A stretch of DNA of 64,000 nt from an uncultured Erythrobacter sp. (GTDB taxonomy: Bacteria > Pseudomonadota > Alphaproteobacteria > Sphingomonadales > Sphingomonadaceae): the NCBI GenBank assembly GCA_947495695.1, contig CANLZP010000003.1:372001-436000 (forward strand), in the 5' to 3' direction. Made by a program: the position numbers and the translations under genes. Below, in pieces: positions 9,614 through 19,056 of this stretch; positions within the stretch are counted from its first letter, which is position 1; the number at the start of each line of letters is the position of its first letter. The notes beneath the pieces are model-generated. The model was given only the letters and a program-made list of their open reading frames with translations, made no database searches and was not told where the DNA came from.

Positions 9614-9813
9614 GGCGTCAGAATAGGAAGCAGTGCCAATCGGGCAAGTGCGAAATAATATTACGTTTACACCGACAAATGACAGTTTTCGCTTCCAAAA
9701 CGGGCCACACTATGCAACAGGCTCGCCGCCGTCATGGCTGGCCTTGACCAGACAGCCTAGGCGCGTATCAGCCCCGTTCACGCGGCCTTTGAAGGACAGC
9801 GGCCGGGGCATGT

Positions 9814-9891
9814 GGCGATCGTAGCTCAGTTGGTTAGAGCGCCGGTTTGTGGTACCGGAGGTCGGGGGTTCGAGACCCCTCGATCGCCCCA
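9814..9891 (+). tRNA. tRNA-His (GTG)
   Basis: A full cloverleaf: extra 5' G (G-1, base 9814) facing the C discriminator, acceptor GCGATCG/CGATCGC, D arm with AGTTGGTTAGA, anticodon stem CCGGT/ACCGG with anticodon GTG at 9849-9851, T arm with TTCGAGA, and an encoded CCA. The G-1:C73 pair is the identity mark of histidine tRNA. Confidence 0.97.
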
Positions 9892-9940
9892 TTTTCTCTC
9901 CCGCTGTCGGATGAGCGCGCAATTTTAAGAGGCGATAGCA

Positions 9941-11005
9941 ATGACAGCGTTCTGGACTGAACCGGATTATGATGACCACGAGCTGGTGCAGCTTGTGCGC
10001 GACCATGTTTCGGGTTTGACAGCGATTATTGCGGTCCATTCCAGCCATTGCGGACCGGGCGCTGGTGGCACCCGTTTCTGGCACTATCCCGAACCCAAAG
10101 ACGCGATGCGCGATGCGCTGCGGTTGAGCCGCGGCATGAGCTATAAGAATGCTATGGCTGGACTGCCGATGGGCGGCGGCAAAGCGGTCATTCTGGCCGA
10201 TAGCAACAAGACCAAGACGCCCGAGATGCTGGCCGCATTTGGCGATGCGATCGAGGCCTTGGGCGGGCAATATATCACCGCAGAAGATGTCGGCATTTCA
10301 GAGGCGGATATGGTCGCGGTCTCAAAACGGACCGCCCATGTCTCTGGATTGCCTGCACAAGGCGAGGACGCCGCTGGCGGCGATCCTGGTCCGTTTACCG
10401 CCATGGGTATTTATCACGGCATCAAAGCCGCTGTGCGCCACAAATTGGGCAAAGACAGCGTGCAGGGCGTGCATGTGGCTGTGCAGGGCACCGGCAGCGT
10501 TGGCGGCGGTGTAGCGCGGCTGCTGGCCAAGGATGGAGCGAAATTGACGCTGTCCGACATCCATGACGACCGGGCAAAGGCTCTGGCGCAAGAACTGGGT
10601 GCGCAATCGGTTGCCTCAGACGCGATCATGGGCATCGCCTGCGATGTCTTCAGCCCCAATGCACTGGGCGCCATTCTGGATGACGAGGGCATTGCCCGTC
10701 TGGAAGCGCCGATTGTGGCAGGTGGCGCAAACAACCAGCTGGCCCGCGCGCATCATGGTGAAATGCTGGCCAAGCGCGGAATTCTCTACGCGCCGGACTA
10801 TGTTATCAATGCTGGCGGCATCATCAGCGTGGCGACAGAGCACCTGGCCCGCCAAGCTGGCAAGCCGTGCGACATCAACGAAGTACGCAAGCGGATTGCG
10901 CATATTCCGGGCCGCCTTGAAGAGATTTGGCAGGAAAGCGATTCCAGCAAACTTTCACCCGATGTGGTGGCCGACAAAATGGCTCAGAAACTGATCGGGC
11001 GTTAA
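9941..11005 (+). CDS. Leucine/valine-type amino-acid dehydrogenase
   Basis: A 354-residue member of the Glu/Leu/Phe/Val dehydrogenase family, which oxidatively deaminates branched-chain amino acids with NAD. The glycine-rich substrate segment around GLPMGGGKAVI contains one catalytic lysine (K81), and K69 lies in SYKNAMAG. The Rossmann nucleotide loop is VQGTGSVGGGVARLL, and the C-terminal region has DYVINAGGII. Length fits leucine dehydrogenase (about 350-370), not glutamate dehydrogenase. It is a single gene between tRNA-His and the ccm operon. The exact substrate (Leu, Val or Phe) is not settled by sequence reading. Confidence 0.85.
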   Translation: MTAFWTEPDYDDHELVQLVRDHVSGLTAIIAVHSSHCGPGAGGTRFWHYPEPKDAMRDALRLSRGMSYKNAMAGLPMGGGKAVILADSNKTKTPEMLAAFGDAIEALGGQYITAEDVGISEADMVAVSKRTAHVSGLPAQGEDAAGGDPGPFTAMGIYHGIKAAVRHKLGKDSVQGVHVAVQGTGSVGGGVARLLAKDGAKLTLSDIHDDRAKALAQELGAQSVASDAIMGIACDVFSPNALGAILDDEGIARLEAPIVAGGANNQLARAHHGEMLAKRGILYAPDYVINAGGIISVATEHLARQAGKPCDINEVRKRIAHIPGRLEEIWQESDSSKLSPDVVADKMAQKLIGR

Positions 11006-11083
11006 ACGCGACATCATTTGAGTAATTTGCAGTCTTGTCGGGGGCTGGGGGGGCTGTATTAGCCTTAGCAACGGAAACGATCC

Positions 11084-11803
11084 ATGCACGGCTTTGCAAA
11101 CCCCACCCGCTTCCTTTCGCTCGCGAAATGGCTGACCCCGCTGCTTCTGGTTAGCGGGTTTGTTTTGACGAGCGTCGCGCTGGTGTGGGGCCTGTTTGCG
11201 GTTCCGCCCGATCGTTTGATGGGCGAGACGGTGCGGATCTTGTTCATCCACGTTCCTTCGGCTTGGCTGGGCATGGGGGGATGGATGGCCATCGCCATTT
11301 CCAGCCTGATATTTCTGGTTTGGCGTCACCCTTTGGCGGCATTGGCCGCGCGTGCAGCGGCTGTACCCGGCATGGCCTTTACCGCCATTTGTCTTGCCAC
11401 CGGTTCGATCTGGGGCAGGCCCACATGGGGCACCTGGTGGGAATGGGATGGCCGGCTGACCAGCATGCTGGTGCTGTTGTTCCTTTATGCCGGATACATC
11501 GCCTTGGCGCAGGCCGTTGCCAAGGATGGCGGATCTTCGCGCATTCCGGCGATTTTCGGACTGGTTGGCGCAATCAACATACCGATCATCAATCGCTCGG
11601 TTGTGTGGTGGAATTCGATCCATCAACCGCCCAGCATCACTCTGGGCAAAAGCTCGATCGATACCGTCTATATGGTGCCATTGTCGGTTGCCGTGCTGGG
11701 CTTCTCTCTCTTGTTTGGCGGCGTCGTTCTGGCGCGCATGCGCGCGTTGTTGGCCGATTTTCAGGCTGATGCCCGATTGCGTAGAAAGGCGTTGGAAGCA
11801 TGA
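11084..11803 (+). CDS. ccmC: Haem exporter permease CcmC
   Basis: A polytopic membrane protein of 239 residues that presents haem to CcmE at the periplasmic face. It has six hydrophobic segments and the tryptophan-rich WWD signature (WGRPTWGTWWEWDGRLTS) near residue 110, with the two flanking histidines expected for haem ligation (IHVPSAW and WWNSIHQPPSI). It is the first gene of a tightly packed operon in which every following gene overlaps or abuts the one before. The ABC partners CcmA and CcmB are not found in the window. Confidence 0.94.
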   Translation: MHGFANPTRFLSLAKWLTPLLLVSGFVLTSVALVWGLFAVPPDRLMGETVRILFIHVPSAWLGMGGWMAIAISSLIFLVWRHPLAALAARAAAVPGMAFTAICLATGSIWGRPTWGTWWEWDGRLTSMLVLLFLYAGYIALAQAVAKDGGSSRIPAIFGLVGAINIPIINRSVVWWNSIHQPPSITLGKSSIDTVYMVPLSVAVLGFSLLFGGVVLARMRALLADFQADARLRRKALEA

Positions 11804-11940
11804 GAGAGGGCCTGGATCAGTGGGAATTCGTGGTCATGGCCTATGCTGTGGCTATTGCGGGCACGCTGATCATGATCGGCTGGAGCTGGCTCTCTATGCG
11901 CCGGGCAGAAGCACGCCGTGACAAGGTCAAACGCAAATGA
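11800..11940 (+). CDS. ccmD: Haem exporter protein CcmD
   Basis: A very short gene (46 residues) with one membrane helix (VVMAYAVAIAGTLIMIGWSWL) followed by a strongly basic tail (RRAEARRDKVKRK). CcmD helps release holo-CcmE from the CcmABC complex. Size, topology and position between ccmC and ccmE identify it; the sequence itself is poorly conserved in this family. It overlaps ccmC by four bases and ccmE by four bases. Confidence 0.88.
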   Translation: MREGLDQWEFVVMAYAVAIAGTLIMIGWSWLSMRRAEARRDKVKRK

Positions 11941-12407
11941 GCGGACTGAAAGCCAAACATCAGCGATTGGTGCTGATCGTGATTGCCCTGGTCGCGATTT
12001 TGGGCGCTGGATTGCTGGCGGCATGGGCGCTGCGCAACCAAGCCAACTATTTCTATCTGCCGGACCAATTGGTGGAAGCTCCGCCTGCTGCCGGACAACC
12101 GGTTCGTTTGGGCGGAATGGTGGCACAAGGATCAATTCAGACGCTGAGCGATGGTGTGACCGTGTCCTTTGTAGTCACCGATCAAGAGGCGGCCCGAGTG
12201 CCGGTGCAGTTTAGCGGCATCCTGCCCGATTTGTTTGTCGAAGGATCCGGCGTGGTGGCCGAGGGTAGCTTGAACCGTGACGGCGTGTTCATCGCAGACA
12301 ACCTGCTGGCCAAGCATGACGAGAATTACGTGCCGAGAGAGCTTCAGGAAATGAGCCAGCATCAGGCTGCGCGCATGGCTGAAGAAACGACGGTGGGCCT
12401 AGAGTGA
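11937..12407 (+). CDS. ccmE: Haem chaperone CcmE
   Basis: A periplasmic haem chaperone of 156 residues anchored by one N-terminal helix (residues 11-31). The covalent haem-binding histidine is in LLAKHDENYVP (H127), with the conserved Tyr131 four residues later. It receives haem from CcmC and hands it to CcmF. The OB-fold core (QPVRLGGMVAQGSI...VSFVVTD) is as expected. It overlaps ccmD upstream and the GTG of ccmF downstream. Confidence 0.95.
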   Translation: MSGLKAKHQRLVLIVIALVAILGAGLLAAWALRNQANYFYLPDQLVEAPPAAGQPVRLGGMVAQGSIQTLSDGVTVSFVVTDQEAARVPVQFSGILPDLFVEGSGVVAEGSLNRDGVFIADNLLAKHDENYVPRELQEMSQHQAARMAEETTVGLE

Positions 12408-14365
12408 TTGCAGAGCTAGGTCTGGCCGCGCTTTGGCTGTGCGCCGCCTTGGCTGTGTTGCAGCTGATCGGCGGGGCTTTGGCCCAGCGCGGGGACAATG
12501 CATCGGACTTGGCAGCAATGGTGCGACCAGCAGCGATGTTGCAAGGATTGCTCGCCGGATTGGCCTTTGCTTGTCTGTTGTGGGTGTTCGCGGCGACCGA
12601 TCTATCAGTGAAGCTGGTTGCGACTAACTCGCACAGCTTAAAGCCGATGCTGTTCAAACTGTCGGGTGCCTGGGGCAATCACGAAGGCTCTATGCTGTTG
12701 TGGGTGACGGTAATGGCATTGGCTGGCGGTTTGATCGCGATGGTCGAAAAACGCCTGCCAGAAAAGACCATGCAGGCCACCTTGGCCGCGCAAGGTTTTG
12801 TGGCCATCGGTTTTTATGCCTTTCTGCTGATCAGCTCCAACCCGTTTGAGCGACTGGTTGTCGCTGCGGTTGAGGGTCAGGGGCTGAACCCGCTGCTGCA
12901 AGACGCTGGCTTGGCCTTTCATCCTCCCACCTTGTATTTTGGCTATGTCGGGCTGTCTGTCGCGTTCAGCTTTGCCGTTGGCGCTCTGCTGACGCGCAAT
13001 GTGACGCCCGATTTTGCCCGCGTGATGCGCCCATGGGTGCTGGGCGCTTGGGTGTTCCTCACACTTGGCATTACCGCGGGCAGTTACTGGGCCTATTACG
13101 AATTGGGCTGGGGCGGCTGGTGGTTTTGGGACCCGGTCGAGAATGCTTCACTGATGCCGTGGCTGGCGGCGACAGCTTTGCTCCACTCGGTCAGCGTTCT
13201 GGCCGCGCGCGATGCCTTGCGTACCTGGACGATCATGCTGGGCGTTGTCGCCTTTTCGATGAGCATGCTGGGCACATTCCTGGTTCGCTCAGGCCTGCTA
13301 ACCAGTGTGCACGCTTTTGCGGTTGATCCAGAGCGCGGCACCTTCATCCTGTTTCTGTTGGGGATCTATATCGGCGGAGCGCTGCTGCTGTTTGGCTTGC
13401 GCGCAGGCCATGTTCGCGAAGGAGAGCGGTTTCAGCTGACCAGCCGCGAGGGCGCTTTGGTGTTCAACAATGTGATGCTGAGCGCGATATTGGGGATCGT
13501 GCTGTTGGGCACATTGTATCCGCTGTTGACCGAAGCCTTTGACGTGCGCGTGTCGGTCGGGCCTCCTTACTTCAATCCGGTCGGTGCCATTTTCACGGTC
13601 CCTATGTTGTTGGTGATGGCGGTAGGGCCGCTGCTCAGGTGGCGCAGGGATTCGATCGAGCGGATCAAACTACCGATCGCAATCGTCACCTCGATTATCG
13701 TCTCTGTGGCGGTATTGGCTGCGATTATGGGCGATATGGCCGTTTTGCCGCTGTTGGGCCTGTGCGTTGCCATCGGATTGGCTGTGGCCAGCTTCCTGCC
13801 TCTTCGCGGACGCAACCTATTACGCGTGCCGATTGCGACTTGGGGCATGGTCTTGGCGCATTTCGGGATCGCCGTAGCGTTGTTTGGCATGGCCAGTGAC
13901 AGCGCTTTTACCAAAGAACGCCTTGCCGCACTGCAGCTGGGCGAGGAAGTAACGGTGGGCGATTGGCGGGTCACATTGGACAGCGTTGACCCAGTCGCTG
14001 GCCCCAATTGGACCGCGATGGAGGCTCAAGTTTCAGCGTGGCGGGGATCAGGCGCTCCGATCCTGTTGCAGCCCCAGTCTCGCAATTTCTGGGCTCCGCC
14101 CATGCAAACCAGTGAAAGTGCACTGGCTACGCAATGGGATGGACAGCTTTACGCGGTTATCGGAAACCGAACCGAAGATGGCCGGTGGCAATTGCGGGTG
14201 TGGTGGAAGCCGTTTGTCACCTTCATCTGGTATGGCGGCCTGTTGATTGCGCTGGGTGGGACGCTGGCCGCAATTGGCCGTGTGCTGGCCGATTTGAAAC
14301 GTCGCAGCGTTCGGGCGAGGGCAAACAGCCGCCGGACAGAGCGCCGTGAAAAGGGGTTCGCCTGA
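12404..14365 (+). CDS. ccmF: Haem lyase CcmF
   Basis: The large membrane subunit (653 residues, about 15 hydrophobic segments) of the cytochrome c haem lyase. The WWD domain reads YYELGWGGWWFWDPVENASLMPW, and the flanking histidines are in FHPPTLYFGYVG and TSVHAFAVDP. The C-terminal periplasmic domain precedes a final helix and a basic tail. The start is GTG, overlapping ccmE by four bases. It hands over to ccmG with an ATGA-type overlap. Confidence 0.95.
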   Translation: MIAELGLAALWLCAALAVLQLIGGALAQRGDNASDLAAMVRPAAMLQGLLAGLAFACLLWVFAATDLSVKLVATNSHSLKPMLFKLSGAWGNHEGSMLLWVTVMALAGGLIAMVEKRLPEKTMQATLAAQGFVAIGFYAFLLISSNPFERLVVAAVEGQGLNPLLQDAGLAFHPPTLYFGYVGLSVAFSFAVGALLTRNVTPDFARVMRPWVLGAWVFLTLGITAGSYWAYYELGWGGWWFWDPVENASLMPWLAATALLHSVSVLAARDALRTWTIMLGVVAFSMSMLGTFLVRSGLLTSVHAFAVDPERGTFILFLLGIYIGGALLLFGLRAGHVREGERFQLTSREGALVFNNVMLSAILGIVLLGTLYPLLTEAFDVRVSVGPPYFNPVGAIFTVPMLLVMAVGPLLRWRRDSIERIKLPIAIVTSIIVSVAVLAAIMGDMAVLPLLGLCVAIGLAVASFLPLRGRNLLRVPIATWGMVLAHFGIAVALFGMASDSAFTKERLAALQLGEEVTVGDWRVTLDSVDPVAGPNWTAMEAQVSAWRGSGAPILLQPQSRNFWAPPMQTSESALATQWDGQLYAVIGNRTEDGRWQLRVWWKPFVTFIWYGGLLIALGGTLAAIGRVLADLKRRSVRARANSRRTERREKGFA

Positions 14366-14889
14366 TGCGATGGACATTGTGGGTGCCTTTGGCACTGTTC
14401 ACCTTCTTTCTCGGGCTTGCCGCCTATCAGCTGAGCCAGCCCAAGGATGATGTCATCGTGTCGGGCATGATCGGCAAACCGTTGCCGCAATTCTCGCTCG
14501 AACCGATCAGTCCGGACCGCCCCGGCGTCAGCACTGCCGATTTCAAGGACGGCACGCCCAAGCTGCTCAATATCTGGGCCAGTTGGTGCCTACCCTGCAT
14601 TGCTGAGGCTCCGCATTTAGAGAGCCTGAAGGAGCAAGACGTACAGATCATCGGCATTGCCATTCGGGACAAGCCGGAAGATGTCGCGCGCTTTCTCAAC
14701 CGACATGGCAATCCCTACACGCGGATCGGATCGGATGATCTTTCTGCCATCCAATTTGAATTGGGTTCATCCGGTGTCCCCGAAACCTATGTCATCGATA
14801 GTGATGGCATGATCCGGTACCAGCACATTGGTGATGTCAGAGCAGAGCATGTGCCCATGCTGATCCAGCAGCTGGAGGCGGCCCGATGA
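14365..14889 (+). CDS. ccmG: Thiol:disulfide interchange protein CcmG/DsbE
   Basis: A membrane-anchored thioredoxin-fold protein of 174 residues that keeps the apocytochrome CXXCH cysteines reduced. It has an N-terminal anchor (residues 5-22), the active site WASWCLPC (C75, C78) and the cis-proline segment SSGVPETYVID. The GVPET loop is typical of CcmG rather than general thioredoxins. It is coupled by overlap to ccmF and ccmH. Confidence 0.94.
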   Translation: MRWTLWVPLALFTFFLGLAAYQLSQPKDDVIVSGMIGKPLPQFSLEPISPDRPGVSTADFKDGTPKLLNIWASWCLPCIAEAPHLESLKEQDVQIIGIAIRDKPEDVARFLNRHGNPYTRIGSDDLSAIQFELGSSGVPETYVIDSDGMIRYQHIGDVRAEHVPMLIQQLEAAR

Positions 14890-15341
14890 CGCGCCAATTC
14901 CTTGCCTGGATCGCCGGATTGGCAGCCATGGCCAGCGCCATGTTCGCAATGCCCATTCTGGCGCAAAGCAGCACAGCTCCTGCACCTTATGCTTATCAGC
15001 AATTGGACGATCCAGCGCTGGAGCAGCGCGCGACCGATCTGATGCACACGCTGCGCTGCCTCACCTGCCAAAGCCAGTCGATCGCCGATAGCGATGCCAG
15101 CATGGCCGGCGATATGCGCCACCAGGTCCGCACCCGGATTTTGGCCGGAGAAGAACCAGAGGCGATCCGTGCATGGCTGATTGAGCGCTATGGAGACTAT
15201 GTCAGCTATGATCCGCAGGTCAGCGCAACCACATGGCCTCTGTTCGCGGTACCCTTGCTGCTGTTCCTGCTTGCCGGGTTGATCCTGCGCAAACGCATTG
15301 GTCGCGGCGGTGTGGCTGATAGAGAGGGAGAGGGCGCGTGA
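14886..15341 (+). CDS. ccmH: Cytochrome c-type biogenesis protein CcmH
   Basis: A secreted, C-terminally anchored 151-residue protein with the signature LRCLTCQSQSIADSDA (C58, C61), which exchanges thiols with apocytochrome c and CcmG. A signal peptide covers about the first 27 residues and a membrane helix lies around 118-137. This is the short CcmH form; the TPR half that is fused to it in E. coli is encoded separately by the next gene. Confidence 0.94.
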   Translation: MTRQFLAWIAGLAAMASAMFAMPILAQSSTAPAPYAYQQLDDPALEQRATDLMHTLRCLTCQSQSIADSDASMAGDMRHQVRTRILAGEEPEAIRAWLIERYGDYVSYDPQVSATTWPLFAVPLLLFLLAGLILRKRIGRGGVADREGEGA

Positions 15342-15988
15342 GCTGGCTTCCCATCATCGTGCTTGCCGCAATCGCCTTTCTGATCGCCGCCTTTGTGCTG
15401 CGTCTACCGCGCCGCAGCTGGACATTCTTTGGTGCCGTGCTGCTGTTCGGGCTGGCCGGATATGCCGTGCAGGGCAAACCTGGATTGCCATCTGCGCCCA
15501 AATCTGCCGACATTCGCGCATCGCAATCAGGCGAAGCAATGGTGGAGGCCCGTCAGGAATTGTTCGATCCCGCGCAGCCACGCCCGGGCTATCTGACGGT
15601 GTCGGATGGCTTTGCGCGTAAGGGCCGGTTTGACCAGGCGGCGCAATTGCTGCGCAAAGGACTGCAAGATAACCCAAACCATGGCGAAGGCTGGCTGGCC
15701 TTGGCCAACGCGCTGGTTGAGCATGCCGAAGGGCAAGTGACCCCGCCTGCCACCTATGCCTTCGCCAAGGCTGAGGAAGCCATGCCCGGTAATCCAGCAC
15801 CGGCCTATTTCCTCGGTTTCTCGCTGCTGCGTTCGGGCAAGCCAGACGAGGCCCGCGGTGTGTGGCAAGCCTTGTTGAATTCATCGCCCGATGATGCACC
15901 GTGGCGCGATGATTTGGCCGCCCGGCTCGAGCGCCTCGACGAACTCATTGACCTGATCGAGGCGCAGCCGATTCAGCCGGCACCTTGA
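15338..15988 (+). CDS. ccmI: CcmI-like TPR protein of cytochrome c maturation
   Basis: A 216-residue protein with two N-terminal membrane helices (about residues 3-21 and 29-45) and a TPR-like helical domain (FDQAAQLLRKGLQDNPNHGEGWLALANALVEH and PAPAYFLGFSLLRSGKPDEARGVW). CcmI escorts apocytochromes to the haem lyase. It is shorter than classical CcmI but sits as the last gene of the operon with a GTGA overlap to ccmH. The name rests on position and architecture. Confidence 0.8.
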   Translation: MSWLPIIVLAAIAFLIAAFVLRLPRRSWTFFGAVLLFGLAGYAVQGKPGLPSAPKSADIRASQSGEAMVEARQELFDPAQPRPGYLTVSDGFARKGRFDQAAQLLRKGLQDNPNHGEGWLALANALVEHAEGQVTPPATYAFAKAEEAMPGNPAPAYFLGFSLLRSGKPDEARGVWQALLNSSPDDAPWRDDLAARLERLDELIDLIEAQPIQPAP

Positions 15989-16134
15989 CCGGCATCCTTT
16001 CAGCGGCCCAATCGCAGCTTGCCGGGCGGAATTGGCGGTGCTAAGCGCCGCCGCCTTGCGTTCGACGCGGTAAAGTTGGCCGACGATCAGATCGCATGGG
16101 CAGTACCGGAACCACATCGGGAAATCCTTAGGGT

Positions 16135-18060
16135 ATGAGCGAAAACACAGCGCCAGCAATTGCCTCGCCACATGGCGGGAAGGGTGGCCATCAGGGCACC
16201 AAAGCGGCCTTGGCCGTTGGCGCTATTGGTGTCGTGTTTGGCGATATCGGTACCAGCCCGCTGTATGCTTTCCGCGAAACCTTTGTTGGCCCGCACCCGC
16301 TCGCGCTGGATGCGGCCCATGTATTGGGTGTTATCAGCCTGATCTTCTGGTCGATGACGCTGGTCGTTGCGATCCAATATGTCACCATTCTGATGCGCGC
16401 TGATAACAAAGGGCAGGGCGGTTCGCTCGCTCTGGTCGCTCTCATCTCCAGCCATATCAGCAAGTCGAAATACGGCTGGCTGGCGGTGCTACTGGGGGTC
16501 TTTGCGACATCGTTGTTCTATGGCGACAGCATGATCACGCCGGCCATTTCCGTCTTGTCCGCTGTCGAGGGTTTGACGGTCGTTGACGAGGGCTTGCAGC
16601 CCTTTGTTATCCCTATTGCGCTCGCGCTGCTGGTGTTCCTGTTCGTGCTGCAGAAACGCGGTACGGCCAAGGTCGGCGCGCTGTTTGCGCCGGTGATGAT
16701 CGTCTATTTCACCGTCATAGCATCGATGGGTGCGTGGCAGATCATCCAGACACCCGACATCTTGTGGGCGCTCAACCCCTATCACGCGATCAATTTCTTC
16801 GTCCTCGATGGTTGGCTGGCGTTTTTGGCGCTGGGTTCGGTGGTGTTGGCGGTAACCGGTTCAGAGGCGCTGTATTCAGACATGGGCCATTTCGGCAGAG
16901 GCCCTATGCGCCTTTCATGGTTCGGCTTTGTCATGCCATGTCTGCTGCTCAACTATTTCGGGCAGGGGGCGATGATAATCGGCCTGCCGCCAGAGCAAGC
17001 TGCCGAAGCTATCAAGAGCCCGTTCTTCTTCCTTGCGAATGAGGAATGGCGCCTGCCGCTGGTGTTCCTCGCCACCTTTGCCACCTTTATCGCCAGCCAG
17101 GCCGTGATCTCGGGCGCGTTCTCTATCACCCACCAAGCAATCCAGATGGGCTATATCCCCCGCCTGTCGATCCGCCACACCAGCGAGACAGAGGGCGGCC
17201 AGATTTACATTCCGGTGGTCAATTGGGCGCTGATGGTGGCCGTTATCATTCTGGTCCTGACCTTCCAAAACTCGTCCAACCTCGCCAGCGCTTACGGCAT
17301 TGCCGTGACCGGCGCGGTCACCATCGATACGCTGCTGATGGGTGTGCTGTTTGTGGGCGTGTGGAAGTGGAAGTGGTGGTACGCCGCCCCCGTCGTCGCG
17401 CTGTTCCTGATCGTTGATGGCGCCTATTTCGCGGCCAACCTCACCAAGGTTCCCGATGGCGGCTGGTTCCCGCTGATGGTCGGCTTTATCGCCTTCCTGC
17501 TGCTGACCACTTGGGCGCGCGGCCGTAAGCTGATGCGCGCACGGATGAGCGAAGTTGCTCTGCCGATGGAGATCTTTGCCAAATCAGCCAACAATTCTGC
17601 CACCCGCGTTCCCGGCACGGCGATCTTTATGGCCTCGGCCACCGCAGGCGTACCATCGGCGCTGCTGCACAATATCAAGCACAATAAGGTGCTGCATGAA
17701 CGCGTGGTGATCTTGACGGTCAACATCACCGATGAACCCTATGTCGATCCGGCGCTACGTTGCGAATATACCGATATGGGCGACGGGTTTTATCGCGGCG
17801 TGTTGAACTATGGCTTCATGGAAGAAACCAATGTTCCGCAAGGGCTGAAACAGATGGAGCAGTGCGGCGGCGAGTTTGACATGATGCAAACCAGCTTCTT
17901 CCTCTCGCGCCAGACGCTGTTGGCCAGCGAAAATCCGGGAATGCCGATCTGGCGGGAGAAGATCTTTGCCTGGATGCTGCGCAATTCGGCAACGGCGATG
18001 GAATTCTTCCGCCTGCCAACCAACCGCGTGGTGGAATTGGGCAGCCAAGTCGAGATTTAG
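16135..18060 (+). CDS. kup: Kup-type potassium transporter
   Basis: A 641-residue K+/H+ symporter of the KUP/HAK family. The opening [21 protein letters not shown] is diagnostic, followed by about 12 membrane helices (including [19 protein letters not shown] and the [13 protein letters not shown] loop) and a cytosolic C-terminal domain. It is probably monocistronic: 146 bases separate it from ccmI, and the next gene runs the other way. Constitutive low-affinity potassium uptake is the usual role. Confidence 0.95.
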   Translation: MSENTAPAIASPHGGKGGHQGTKAALAVGAIGVVFGDIGTSPLYAFRETFVGPHPLALDAAHVLGVISLIFWSMTLVVAIQYVTILMRADNKGQGGSLALVALISSHISKSKYGWLAVLLGVFATSLFYGDSMITPAISVLSAVEGLTVVDEGLQPFVIPIALALLVFLFVLQKRGTAKVGALFAPVMIVYFTVIASMGAWQIIQTPDILWALNPYHAINFFVLDGWLAFLALGSVVLAVTGSEALYSDMGHFGRGPMRLSWFGFVMPCLLLNYFGQGAMIIGLPPEQAAEAIKSPFFFLANEEWRLPLVFLATFATFIASQAVISGAFSITHQAIQMGYIPRLSIRHTSETEGGQIYIPVVNWALMVAVIILVLTFQNSSNLASAYGIAVTGAVTIDTLLMGVLFVGVWKWKWWYAAPVVALFLIVDGAYFAANLTKVPDGGWFPLMVGFIAFLLLTTWARGRKLMRARMSEVALPMEIFAKSANNSATRVPGTAIFMASATAGVPSALLHNIKHNKVLHERVVILTVNITDEPYVDPALRCEYTDMGDGFYRGVLNYGFMEETNVPQGLKQMEQCGGEFDMMQTSFFLSRQTLLASENPGMPIWREKIFAWMLRNSATAMEFFRLPTNRVVELGSQVEI

Positions 18061-18151
18061 CGTTGTGCGCCGACCGCGATTCTGTTTGTCCGCAATCGAC
18101 CCATTTGCGGACGGTCATTTCGATAAACGCTTGAGCAGATTTGACCTCAAG

Positions 18152-18331
18152 TCAGTCGACAGGCTTACGCGGATAACGCCAAACTAGAAATGCGCCGAAG
18201 GCAAGCAATGATAGAGTGCCGAGGTATGGCGTGTCTTCAAGCAAGTGCCCCTGATTCAATTGCCAAAGGCACAATGGAACTCCCATTGTGCCAATTGCGA
18301 TCATTGTTCGTCCAAGATTGAAAGGAGTCAT
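18152..18331 (-). CDS. Small two-helix membrane protein, unknown
   Basis: A 59-residue reading frame starting with ATG and preceded by GAGG at good spacing on the minus strand. It encodes two hydrophobic helices (TMIAIGTMGVPLCLW and LGTLSLLAFGAFLVW) and ends with the basic tail RYPRKPVD. The frame is open upstream, but that part looks non-coding. It lies 77 bases after the yciB stop in the same direction and could be its last operon member. I do not recognise it. Confidence 0.45.
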   Translation of the reverse strand: MTPFNLGRTMIAIGTMGVPLCLWQLNQGHLLEDTPYLGTLSLLAFGAFLVWRYPRKPVD

Positions 18332-18408
18332 TGCCTGCCTCAAAACCGATACGACCTGTTGCCAACCAAGGTGCCCGCTTTCCACCCCAGTAGTCGACCC
18401 TGAACAAT

Positions 18409-19056
18409 CTACCCCGTAGGCGGTTCGTTTTTGATCACCTCGTCCTCTTGACCCACATCCAGCCCCTGCTTCATCAGCATTGGAATTTGGGTGAAGGTGA
18501 ACAGGAAGCTGAGCGGCATAAACACCCAGAATTTGGCCCATAGCCATCCTTCAAAGTCGAGATAGGCGCGCAGGCCTTCGTTGAGTGTGGCCAGAGCAAG
18601 GAAAAACACACCCCAATTGCGCGACAGCTTCAGCCAGCCTTCGTCGGATAAACCTTCAAACGCGGCCTCCAGCAAGATTTTGAGCAGAGCTTTGCCTCGC
18701 CAAAAGCCGACCAGCAAGGCGACCCCAAAGACGCTGTAGATGATGGTTGGCTTCAGCTGGACGAACACCGGATCCCCAAAGAAGATCGTCAGCGCCCCGA
18801 ACCCGACAATCAGAGCGGTGGAGAACGACAGCATGGGCGAGACTTTGCCCAACCGCCATTTGGATACCGTCAAGGCGATCACTGCGGCAACCATGAAGGC
18901 CAGCGTGCCCTTGATGACTGCGGCGACCTCGGCAATGGCATCGGTCTCTTCTGGCGAGAAGTATTTATAGGCGGCAAGGAACACCACCAGCGGGCCGTAA
19001 TCGACCGCTACATTCAGCCAGCCAGAGCCCTTTTTCTTCGTTTCTGCGTCACTCAT
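18409..19056 (-). CDS. yciB: Inner membrane-spanning protein YciB/IspZ
   Basis: A 215-residue protein with five to six hydrophobic segments and the family features DYGPLVVFLAAYKY near the start, FFGDPVFVQLKPTIIY and KFWVFMPLSFLFTFTQIP. It is the YciB family, once called intracellular septation protein A, linked to envelope integrity and septation. The ATG that overlaps the ftsY stop was preferred over a TTG one codon earlier. It is the last clear member of the dapF-mtaB-ftsY-yciB operon, an order common in alphaproteobacteria. Confidence 0.92.
   Translation of the reverse strand: MSDAETKKKGSGWLNVAVDYGPLVVFLAAYKYFSPEETDAIAEVAAVIKGTLAFMVAAVIALTVSKWRLGKVSPMLSFSTALIVGFGALTIFFGDPVFVQLKPTIIYSVFGVALLVGFWRGKALLKILLEAAFEGLSDEGWLKLSRNWGVFFLALATLNEGLRAYLDFEGWLWAKFWVFMPLSFLFTFTQIPMLMKQGLDVGQEDEVIKNEPPTG

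Noticed and set aside
9710..10270. A 186-codon minus-strand frame covering tRNA-His
   Set aside because: It reads through the tRNA antisense (GLEPPTSGTTNR) and through the dehydrogenase gene; not a real protein.
18133..18154. Inverted repeat cttgag / ctcaag after kup as a terminator or FNR site
   Set aside because: Six-base arms with a 10-base centre, not GC-rich, no T-run, and the spacing does not fit an FNR box.
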